From NCBI GenBank assembly GCA_022824365.1, contig JAJEAA010000015.1, positions 180,737-244,736 of the forward strand: a stretch of DNA of 64,000 nt, given 5' to 3'. Each line of letters begins with the position of its first letter. Position 1 is the first letter of the stretch. Under the pieces are notes generated by a model. That model saw only the letters and a list, made by a program, of their open reading frames with translations, had not been told where the DNA came from and ran no database searches. Below are positions 25,290-32,239 of this stretch, piece after piece. The stretch comes from Anaerolineae bacterium. GTDB lineage: Bacteria; Chloroflexota; Anaerolineae; Aggregatilineales; Phototrophicaceae. Made by a program: the position numbers and the translations under genes.

Positions 25290-27113
25290 TCAGCCGCAAG
25301 TTCCTTCGGTCTCGACGTAATCAGCGCTGATCCAGCCATATTCACCGAGGCGGTCTACCCGGAACCAGCCCGCTGTCCGCTCGACGGCGGTCAAGAGCCA
25401 GCTCTCGCCGACGCCGCCGATGACCGCCCCGCCCGGGCTGGCGCGCAGGTTCAGCGAGGCGGTCGCTCTCACCATGCAGCCGCTCAGGCTCTGCCCGGTC
25501 GTGGCTGTTGGCGCGGACCCGCTCGCAGCGTTGCGGGCCGGGGGCGGATCCCCGGGCAGCAGCACAAGGATGCCGGGACCGTTGATCGTCGCGCAGGTCA
25601 TGCCGTTCAGACTGTAGGCCGTCAGGTCTTGCACGGTTCGGGGCATAGCCGCCGTGTCGATGAATTTGATGACGCCGCCAGCCGCTTCGAAGCAGATTTG
25701 CGTATTGGGCAGCACCCAGGACCAGACATCGACGGCGTCGACAAAATCGCCCTCCTGGATATTGGGGTTGGCGATGCCGACCGCGTCCACCCGCTGGCAC
25801 TGGGTCGACTGGCTGATGCCACTGACCGCGATGCCGGGCAGGGTCAGGCAGGTCGAGATGGCCGGGGCGGCGCCTGCAGCGGAATCGCCCTCATCATCGC
25901 GAGAACCGCCTGAATCGCCTGAATCGCCTGAATCATCGCTTGTCGGCTCCCGGCGCTCCGGAGGCATCGCCCCATATTCGTAAGCGCCGATATCGCAGTT
26001 GCTGCCGCTAATGGGACGCAGATAACCGCGCTGGTCGTCGAATACGCTATCTAAGCAAGCGGCGTCGTCGACAGCCGGGCTGTCGGACGGCAGGGCGTAA
26101 TGAGGCGGCGAGCCAGTCGTGCTGGAGGGCAAGTTGGGATCGTCAGTGATTTGGTTCGCAGTACAGGCTGCCCAACCACCGCCAGGTCCTACGATGTTGT
26201 CGCTGGCAGTGATGGAGGGAGATCCCCCGGAGGCGCAGTTATTCGCTGCTCCACTCCGCGTATTGCCCCAGATGATGCTGTTTCGCAGCTCCAATGAGCT
26301 CTGGAAAATGCGAAGGCCGCCGCCCGTATTTGTCACGCTATTCCCTACGATGGTTACATGATGCAATTTGGCGACTAATCCCGCAGTCCCGCCTATACGT
26401 ATCCCGCCAGCGCGAGCGGCTGTGTTTCCGAAGATGGTGGTATTGCTGATTAAAGTGGTTGATGAGCCAGTCATCTCAACGCTAATGCCACCACCATCAG
26501 TGCTGCCGTTTACCCTGTTATTGTGAATGGCGCTGCGTGTGATTGTCAGCCAGCCACTTAGACTGTTTACGCCTCCACCGCCGGCGGCAGCGGAGTCTTT
26601 TACCGTAACGCGATCAAGCGTCAAGTAGCCGCCGTTGTTAAAAATCGCGCCTCCACCATCTTCGCCCGCCGACCCGTTGGTGAGAACGGCATTGCTGACT
26701 TTTAGGGACTTGTCCTGATTGACAAGAAAAATTTGATACTGGTCGTTGCCGCTGATAGTGTTGCCGCCTCCTAGGATGGTGATGGTCGAGTCGATGGCGG
26801 GCAAGGCGGCGGTCAAGGTGATGTTCGCGGTGATGTGGATGATGTCCTCTTCGCTGTTGCCGTTGGCGGAGTTGATGGCGCTTACCAGCGCGGCGTGGCT
26901 GTCAACGATGAATGTCGCGGCGGATACCTGCGCCAGGGGCAGCAGCAGGATCAGCGTGGCGAGAATGAATTTGATTGGAAGGGAAGAGCGAAAATCAAGT
27001 AAGGAGGTGTTATTATTTGATATTACGGGGGGGGGGGGGGGGAGGGTGAACTGATGTTCCAAGCGTGAAGACAATCGTTTCCCAATGCAGCCAGTGATGT
27101 TGATGCCGTTCAT
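25290..27113 (-). CDS. Secreted parallel beta-helix protein with C-terminal SH3 domain; C16 tract inside its N-terminus
   Basis: 607 aa from the ATG at 27113, which has GGAG 9 nt upstream. After a 49-residue N-terminal extension that includes five prolines encoded by a 16-nt C run, a signal-like helix appears (FILATLILLLPLAQVSA). Then come beta-helix repeats of the choice-of-anchor Q kind (GGGAIFNNGGYLTLDRVTV and similar), ending in CDIGAYEYG. A Ser/Asp-rich linker and a bacterial SH3 domain (LNLRASPGGAVIGGVGES, WISADYV) finish it. No ATG, GTG or TTG lies in frame between the C tract and the signal helix, so translation seems to pass through the tract. Likely a surface or wall-binding protein. 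Confidence 0.85.
   Translation of the reverse strand: MNGINITGCIGKRLSSRLEHQFTLPPPPPVISNNNTSLLDFRSSLPIKFILATLILLLPLAQVSAATFIVDSHAALVSAINSANGNSEEDIIHITANITLTAALPAIDSTITILGGGNTISGNDQYQIFLVNQDKSLKVSNAVLTNGSAGEDGGGAIFNNGGYLTLDRVTVKDSAAAGGGGVNSLSGWLTITRSAIHNNRVNGSTDGGGISVEMTGSSTTLISNTTIFGNTAARAGGIRIGGTAGLVAKLHHVTIVGNSVTNTGGGLRIFQSSLELRNSIIWGNTRSGAANNCASGGSPSITASDNIVGPGGGWAACTANQITDDPNLPSSTTGSPPHYALPSDSPAVDDAACLDSVFDDQRGYLRPISGSNCDIGAYEYGAMPPERREPTSDDSGDSGDSGGSRDDEGDSAAGAAPAISTCLTLPGIAVSGISQSTQCQRVDAVGIANPNIQEGDFVDAVDVWSWVLPNTQICFEAAGGVIKFIDTAAMPRTVQDLTAYSLNGMTCATINGPGILVLLPGDPPPARNAASGSAPTATTGQSLSGCMVRATASLNLRASPGGAVIGGVGESWLLTAVERTAGWFRVDRLGEYGWISADYVETEGTCG
27027..27042. repeat. 16-bp G:C homopolymer inside a coding region
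   Basis: An unbroken run of 16 G on the plus strand (16 C in the mRNA of the beta-helix gene), upstream of the signal-peptide codons. Any one-base change would shift the frame of the whole protein. It could be a contingency tract or a length miscall in sequencing. Confidence 0.85.
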
Positions 27114-27388
27114 GTCGTATATCTCCAGTCTTGCGAGCTTATGCCACGACCAAAGTTGATACGGGACATATAGACGAAATACAGTCTTATCGAATGATTT
27201 ATCAGGATAATGCCATTTGAATGGATTGTCAAGCTTTTGGCGTTAACGCAGGATTGCGTTGCACTGTCTGCAATTCAGGTAGTTGGGCATGGACGGCGGA
27301 CTCAAACGAAGCGCCTCGCCCCAAATGGCGTCTTTTCGGCTACAATGACCTGCGATTGCCACAAGATATGGCAGCAAGGGACAAGACG

Positions 27389-27823
27389 ATGCGTTATGAA
27401 ACCGAAGTGATCATTAATCTGCCGCGAGAGCGCGTGATTGAACTCTTTGACAGTTTCGAGAATCTGAAAAAGTGGCAGGAGGGCTTGCTCAGCTATGAGC
27501 CGATCAGCGGCGAGCCGGGCCAGCCAGGCGCCAAAACCAAGCTGTTATACCAGATGGGCAGCCGGCGCACGGAGATGATCGAGACCATAATCACGCGGAA
27601 CCTGCCCGATGAATTTTCGGGCGCCTATGATGCCAAGGGCGTTCACAATATTGTGCGGAATTACTTCTACGACGACGGCGATACCACGCGCTGGATGCTC
27701 GATTCCGACTTTCAATTTCACGGCATGATGCGCATCATGTCGATTTTCATGCCCAACAGCATGTTCAAGAAGCAAACGCGGCAAACGATGGAAGCGTTCA
27801 AGAAATTCGCTGAGAGCGCTTAA
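27389..27823 (+). CDS. SRPBCC-family (START-like) protein
   Basis: 144 aa from the ATG at 27389 (AAGGGA about 8 nt upstream, TACAAT at 27341). The N-terminus MRYETEVIINLPRERVIEL with the later FDSFENLKKWQEGL, and a C-terminal amphipathic helix with RQTMEAFKKFAE, fit the polyketide-cyclase/START-like fold that binds hydrophobic ligands. The reading frame continues upstream to 27221, but that part lacks similarity to the fold. Cytosolic; ligand unknown. Convergent with a DinB-family gene 5 bp away. Confidence 0.75.
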   Translation: MRYETEVIINLPRERVIELFDSFENLKKWQEGLLSYEPISGEPGQPGAKTKLLYQMGSRRTEMIETIITRNLPDEFSGAYDAKGVHNIVRNYFYDDGDTTRWMLDSDFQFHGMMRIMSIFMPNSMFKKQTRQTMEAFKKFAESA

Positions 27824-27828
27824 ACTTA

Positions 27829-28290
27829 CTAGCGTCTGTCCAGCAATTGGCGCGTCATCCCGGCGTGGCCCAGATGCTCCGCTGTGTGGGTCAGCCCGCG
27901 CATCAGCGACCACCCGCGCGTGAACCGCTGCGGCGGCCAATGGCGGTACCGGCTCACATCCACGATTTCGCCCAGCCGGCTCGCTGACTGCGCCGGGAAG
28001 GTTTCCTTGCAGAAAGCCACATTCGCTTCAAAGCGTTCGATGAGTTGGCTGAGCTCATAGCCCGAAGCGCTGAACTCCGCCGGACGATCCCGCGTGATCA
28101 TGTCATCGACGACAGCGCCGAACCAAAAGCGCTCGGCCGCGGTCACATGAACCACCAGGACGCAGAGCGAGTTCATCTCTGGACCCGGCGACCAATCCAA
28201 TTCTTCAGTCGTCAAACCATCCAGGTATTGTAAATACTCTCCGTGCAGCCATTCCAGCTGTTCGAGCGCGGCAGCGAAAATCGGTTCCAT
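27829..28290 (-). CDS. DinB-family (DinB_2) four-helix protein
   Basis: 153 aa. The start EQLEWLHGEYLQYLDGLTTEEL, the middle LCVLVVHVTAAERFWFGAVV with its metal His, and the C-terminal GLTHTAEHLGHAGMTRQLL with two more His residues match the DinB/YfiT metal-binding four-helix fold. These proteins often act as thiol-dependent S-transferases or have unknown detoxification roles. It lies 29 bp downstream of rsfS on the same strand, so the two could share a transcript. Confidence 0.82.
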   Translation of the reverse strand: MEPIFAAALEQLEWLHGEYLQYLDGLTTEELDWSPGPEMNSLCVLVVHVTAAERFWFGAVVDDMITRDRPAEFSASGYELSQLIERFEANVAFCKETFPAQSASRLGEIVDVSRYRHWPPQRFTRGWSLMRGLTHTAEHLGHAGMTRQLLDRR

Positions 28291-28319
28291 CGCGGTCCCT
28301 CCTGTTGCCTCCGGCGCGC

Positions 28320-28685
28320 CTACTGGATACGCAGCATCACTCGGGAAGCCGCGTCCCAGAGTTCTTCCAGCCGATAGTAGTCCCGGCGGTCCGGCGAGAA
28401 GAAATGCGCGACCACATCGCCGTAATCCATCACGATCCAGCCGTGCTCCGCTTTGCCTTCGTTTGTGAAGGGCAATTTCTGGTATCGCTCTTTGACATCC
28501 TGCCGGACGGTGTCAGTCAAGGCGCGCAGGTGACGCTCGTTATCGCCGCTGCAAATGATGAAGAAGTCGGCGATGATATTATCCGGTCGGAGGTCTAGCA
28601 GCAGGATATCCTCCGCCTTACGATCCTCCACAAGGTCAACGATATGATGAGCCAAGTCTAATGACTGCAAATACAGAATCTCCAT
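28320..28685 (-). CDS. rsfS: Ribosomal silencing factor RsfS (Iojap)
   Basis: 121 aa from the ATG at 28685; a longer frame to 28790 adds unrelated sequence. The core LDLAHHIVDLVEDRKAEDIL, then FFIICSGDNERHLRALTD, HGWIVMDYGDVVAHFF and YYRLEELWDAA are the usual RsfS blocks. It binds ribosomal protein L14 and blocks subunit joining in starvation. The common neighbours nadD and the phosphoglycerate mutase are absent; a DinB gene follows and an ANT-like gene diverges. Confidence 0.93.
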   Translation of the reverse strand: MEILYLQSLDLAHHIVDLVEDRKAEDILLLDLRPDNIIADFFIICSGDNERHLRALTDTVRQDVKERYQKLPFTNEGKAEHGWIVMDYGDVVAHFFSPDRRDYYRLEELWDAASRVMLRIQ

Positions 28686-28820
28686 AATATCCCGGGCAAG
28701 CAATGTCCGAAGTTTAGCACAGAACGCATCTTGGTGATATGCGCGCTTCGCATTGGGCAGTTGCGGACCGCCGACAAACCCGCTGTACAACAGACTCGAA
28801 TTAATCTAGCATCCCTTCTC

Positions 28821-29675
28821 ATGGACATCCAGCACCCCCTACTAAAAAAGGCGGTCAAATGGGCGAGCGGCGAGGAGCCAATCCGCGCCGTCGTTATCAC
28901 TGGCTCACAGGCTCGCGCCGATGATTCCATCGACGAATACTCTGATCTGGACATCCAAATCATCACCCTCGACATCGAAGCCTACACCGCGGATGACAGT
29001 TGGCTTGACGGGCTGGGCGAGGTCTGGATTCGCTTTCCGCTGTTTGAAGACGTCCCCTATCGCTTGGTCTGGTTTGCCGACGGTTACAAGGTCGATTTTC
29101 AATTCATGAGCGTGGACAGCCTCCGAGCGGAAATCGACAGCGGCGCCCTCAGCGACGAATACCAGAGAGGCTATATCGTCGCGCTCGATAAGGACGGACT
29201 CTATCGCGGCTTGCCGCCTTCGCCGCAGGTATTTCCCGCGCCGCCCGCGCCGGAGGCTGATGAGGTCCTGGCCACGATCAATGAGTTCTGGTTCGAGGCG
29301 ATTCATGTGGCGCAGTTTATCCGCCGGCGTGAATTCTGGGTGGTCAAATACCGTGACTGGACGATGAAAGAAGACTTGCTCCGCCTGCTGGAATGGCATG
29401 CCCGAGCGATGCGCGAAGGTAAGATCAACACCTGGCTGCTGGGCAAGCGCATTGAACAGTGGGCCGATGACGAGACCGTCCGCGCCATCAGGGAAATATG
29501 GACCGGTTGGGATGCGCGGAGCCTCTGGCGAGGGCTGTTGACCCAACTGGCTCTATTTCGCCGCTTGTCACTGGAACTATCCGCCATGCTCGGGATTAAC
29601 TGCCACGATGCGACGCAGCAAAAGATCGAGCGGTATATCCGACGCTTGTATGAAGAAGATCAAGACGCGCGTTAG
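28821..29675 (+). CDS. Aminoglycoside 6-adenylyltransferase-like nucleotidyltransferase
   Basis: 284 aa from the ATG at 28821. The nucleotidyltransferase core is visible as VVITGSQARADDSIDEYSDL followed directly by DIQIIT, giving the GS...DxD metal site, with a later acidic residue in YKVDFQFMSVD. The C-terminal helical half (FWFEAIHVAQFIRRREFW, KYRDWTMKEDLLRLLEWHA) matches the ANT(6)/AadK family, which adenylylates streptomycin. Chromosomal homologues are common and may act on other substrates; resistance is not shown by the sequence. Its last 4 bp overlap the convergent UPF0173 gene. Confidence 0.82.
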   Translation: MDIQHPLLKKAVKWASGEEPIRAVVITGSQARADDSIDEYSDLDIQIITLDIEAYTADDSWLDGLGEVWIRFPLFEDVPYRLVWFADGYKVDFQFMSVDSLRAEIDSGALSDEYQRGYIVALDKDGLYRGLPPSPQVFPAPPAPEADEVLATINEFWFEAIHVAQFIRRREFWVVKYRDWTMKEDLLRLLEWHARAMREGKINTWLLGKRIEQWADDETVRAIREIWTGWDARSLWRGLLTQLALFRRLSLELSAMLGINCHDATQQKIERYIRRLYEEDQDAR

Positions 29676-30355
29676 AGGCTGACCACGCCATCCGGCTCCG
29701 GCACAATTGGCTGCGCGTCGGTCTCGCTGGCGACCCGCTCCGCCCAAGCCCCGACATCCTGTTCAATAGGCGGGAAAGTATTGTAGTGCAGTGGCAGGAC
29801 CTTCTTGGGCTTGAGCAGCTTGACCGCTCTGATAGAGTCGTCAATCCCCATCGTGAAGCAATCGCCGATGGGTATAAGCGCGAGATCGAGACCTTCTTCG
29901 CCTATGAGTTGCATGTCACTGAAGAGGCTGGTATCGCCAGCGTGGTAAATGGTCCCGCCGCCGCCGCGGATGACGAAGCCGTTGGGCTGCCCGCCATAGG
30001 TGCCATCGGGGAAAGATGAACTATGAAAGGCGATGGTCCATTTGGCGCTCATCCAGTCATTGCGAAAGGTGCCGCCGGGATTGCCTTGATAGACATTCTG
30101 TACGCCGTGCGCCATAAACCAGTCGCCCATTTCAAAGTTGCAGACCACCAAGGCGCCGGTTCGCTTGGCGATCTCGACCGAATCGCCGACGTGATCCCCG
30201 TGGGCGTGTGTCAATAGAATGATTTCAGCATCGAGGTCCTTCGCCGCGGCTTTGGCTATAGGATTACCGCTCACGAAGGGATCGATGAGGACCTTGCGGC
30301 CGTCAATATTCAGCGAACAAGCTGAATGCCCCAGCCATCGTACTGAAACAGACAT
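29672..30355 (-). CDS. UPF0173-type metal-dependent hydrolase (MBL fold)
   Basis: 227 aa from the ATG at 30355, with GGAGGG 4 nt upstream; the frame extends further, but this site is clearly better. The metallo-beta-lactamase motif is intact in ILLTHAHGDHVGDSVEIAKR, with further metal ligands in IYHAGDTSLFSDM and VLPLHYNTFPPI. UPF0173 proteins are cytosolic hydrolases of unknown substrate. A relative with a damaged motif is encoded at 56210. It diverges from a YceI gene. Confidence 0.93.
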   Translation of the reverse strand: MSVSVRWLGHSACSLNIDGRKVLIDPFVSGNPIAKAAAKDLDAEIILLTHAHGDHVGDSVEIAKRTGALVVCNFEMGDWFMAHGVQNVYQGNPGGTFRNDWMSAKWTIAFHSSSFPDGTYGGQPNGFVIRGGGGTIYHAGDTSLFSDMQLIGEEGLDLALIPIGDCFTMGIDDSIRAVKLLKPKKVLPLHYNTFPPIEQDVGAWAERVASETDAQPIVPEPDGVVSL

Positions 30356-30491
30356 ATCACCCTCCAGCAATAAAATCTCATTGTCAGACACGATTGTAGC
30401 ACCCTCGCCAGCGCAATGCGAAACTTGTAAGCATAGGGTAAACATCGGGCGCCGATGAGAATATGAACTGCAAATTCGCTGCCATAGCCGC

Positions 30492-30497
30492 TAGAAT
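30492..30497 (+). promoter_or_regulatory. -10 box candidate for the YceI gene
   Basis: TAGAAT within CCGCTAGAATGGC, 58 bp before the YceI start. CGCTAGAAT recurs before the MoxR gene at 38514, and TAGAAT alone before the LLM gene at 55250. Confidence 0.4.
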
Positions 30498-30555
30498 GGC
30501 AGCGGAATATTTCGGTCCGTACGACGAAAAGTCGTGAATCGGGAGAACAGACCTT

Positions 30556-31413
30556 ATGTCGAATGAGAGCAGGCGCGGGATTCCCTATCTGCTTGTATTG
30601 CTGCTTCTGCTGATAGCAGCGGGCGGCGGGGCGGCCGCCGGCATCCTCGGTTATATCTGGATCACCGGCGGATCCGGCGAAGCAAGCCTATCGGTGGAAG
30701 ACGCGCTGGCGACGCTCGAGGCGAGTGAAGACACGATGGCCGATGCCGTTGGCACGGCGATTGTCGATGTGGCGAATACCGTGATTGCCGATGCCGTGGC
30801 CGTCGCCCTGGCTGAAGCGGTGGATTCCAGCGTCGCCGCGGCGATGGAGGCGGTCGCGCCGGCCAGCGAGCCGAGCGAGTTCAACATAGTCGCCGATGAA
30901 AGTCTCGCCAGCTTCACGCTGGAAGAAGATCTGCGGGGCGTACGGACGACCGTGATCGGGTCCACCAACGAGGTTGGCGGCAGCATCATGGTGGATCTGG
31001 CGAATCCAGCCAACTCGACCATCGGGACGATCCTGATTAACGCGCGCACGCTGGAGACGGACAACAGCTTCCGCAATCGCGCTTTGCGCAGCCAGATTCT
31101 CAAATCAGCGCGGGACGAATTTGAATTCATCGTCTTTGAACCGCGCGCGCTTGGCAACTTCTCGGCGGATTCTGTGGCTGCGGGCGAGACAATCAACTTT
31201 GATATCACCGGCGACTTAACGGTAGTCGGCGTCACCCGTGAAGCAACCTTCAGCGCCGAGGTCACGCTGGACAGCGAAACACAGATCAGCGGCAGCGCGT
31301 CAGTAAACTTGCTCTACGCTGATTTCGGCTTGGTGATACCCGATGTGCCGAGCGTAGCCAATGTGACTGACGATGTCGATTTGCAGATTGACTTCGTGGC
31401 GCGGGCAGGATAA
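30556..31413 (+). CDS. Membrane-anchored YceI-family protein
   Basis: 285 aa. An N-terminal membrane helix (YLLVLLLLLIAAGGGAAAGIL) is followed by an Ala/Val/Asp-rich helical linker (about residues 40-110) and a YceI lipocalin-like barrel (about 115-285), shown by NRALRSQILKSARDEFEFIV, ETINFDITGDLTVVGVTREA and the closing DDVDLQIDFVARA. YceI proteins bind polyprenoid or amide lipids outside the cytoplasm. The anchored form with a long linker suggests display at the outer face of the membrane. Monocistronic. Confidence 0.88.
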   Translation: MSNESRRGIPYLLVLLLLLIAAGGGAAAGILGYIWITGGSGEASLSVEDALATLEASEDTMADAVGTAIVDVANTVIADAVAVALAEAVDSSVAAAMEAVAPASEPSEFNIVADESLASFTLEEDLRGVRTTVIGSTNEVGGSIMVDLANPANSTIGTILINARTLETDNSFRNRALRSQILKSARDEFEFIVFEPRALGNFSADSVAAGETINFDITGDLTVVGVTREATFSAEVTLDSETQISGSASVNLLYADFGLVIPDVPSVANVTDDVDLQIDFVARAG

Positions 31414-31509
31414 TCAACCGGGAAAATGAGCACGGATACTGTTAAGACTAAGTGTCTAACGCTGCGGCACAAATCAATGTGGCAAAAGGCAGCAGCGTTG
31501 CAGCCTTGA

Positions 31510-31794
31510 TCAACCCGCCTGGCTAGACTGTGATGAATCGTGGGATTCCGACTCGCGCTTCAGATCCTCGTCTCTCATGCTTAAACGGTGTTCTCGCTGG
31601 TCTTCGCTTTGCTCGCCCAATTCTTTGGGCTCTGGTTTGCGCTGTTGAGGTCGAATCACACGTGATGCGACTACGATTATCGCCGCAACCCCGAGGAGAA
31701 ACTCGCGGATTTGTGTTCCTTCATATCCCAAGACAAACAGTGCGGATGCAAGCAGGATGATAAAGATGCACAGAACGTATAATACCAGCCTCAT
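31510..31794 (-). CDS. Small membrane protein, second gene of a two-gene operon
   Basis: 94 aa. Two hydrophobic segments (LVLYVLCIFIILLASALFVL and FLLGVAAIIVVASRVI) are followed by a charged, Glu/Arg/Ser-rich cytosolic tail. The ATG lies 3 bp after the stop of the upstream small gene. No family recognised. The tail is unusually polar and may be a binding region. Confidence 0.6.
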   Translation of the reverse strand: MRLVLYVLCIFIILLASALFVLGYEGTQIREFLLGVAAIIVVASRVIRPQQRKPEPKELGEQSEDQREHRLSMRDEDLKRESESHDSSQSSQAG

Positions 31795-31797
31795 GCA

Positions 31798-31965
31798 TCA
31801 GCCGAAGAAGATGTAGGTGATGCCCGTTGTGAATCCGAGGTATGCTAAGATATCAAGGGGAGTGCGCCCCGCATTTGCAGCTATGAGGACCGTCAGCAAA
31901 GCAATTATGGCAATCAGGTAAAGGAATCCACGCTTGTCCGGGATTGAAGATTTTCTTTCACTCAC
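31798..31965 (-). CDS. Small membrane protein, 55 aa, first gene of a two-gene operon
   Basis: GTG start at 31965 with GGGAG 9 nt upstream, stop at 31798-31800. The translation begins MSERKSSIPDKRGFLYLI and contains two hydrophobic stretches (FLYLIAIIALLTVLIAA and ILAYLGFTTGITYIFFG), so it is probably a two-helix membrane peptide. It is followed after 3 bp by the 94-aa membrane protein. A 23-bp palindrome lies 57 bp upstream. No family recognised. Confidence 0.55.
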   Translation of the reverse strand: MSERKSSIPDKRGFLYLIAIIALLTVLIAANAGRTPLDILAYLGFTTGITYIFFG

Positions 31966-32021
31966 GGTAGTTTACTCCCAATCTTCGAAGCGCCTCAAAA
32001 CCGTCCCGCGCCAATTACTCG

Positions 32022-32044
32022 TAGAGTACAATAATTGTACTCTA
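32022..32044. promoter_or_regulatory. Perfect 11-bp-arm palindrome, candidate operator
   Basis: TAGAGTACAAT and ATTGTACTCTA are exact inverted copies around a single A. It lies 57 bp upstream of the small membrane operon and 196 bp before the fusion gene on the other strand. It lacks a loop and a T run, so an operator is more likely than a terminator. The regulator is unknown. Confidence 0.6.
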
Positions 32045-32239
32045 ATAGTTGCAAGAGTTCAAGAAATTCTAACTTGCGTCGGATAAATTATGTCTGTTGC
32101 CCCACTGTTTTCGCATGAACTGAATGATCTAATGAGTTGTCATGTGAAACGTTCGCTTTAGTTTGTCTCCACTACCCCGAATTGCTTGCCTCTGCGATAA
32201 TTCAGACACGCGCCCGTATCAACCCCGGAACGACCAAAC

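Noticed and set aside
28821..29675. Acquired antibiotic-resistance cassette
   Set aside because: The ANT(6)-like gene has no integron, transposase or composition change around it and lies beside housekeeping genes; it is probably a resident chromosomal homologue.
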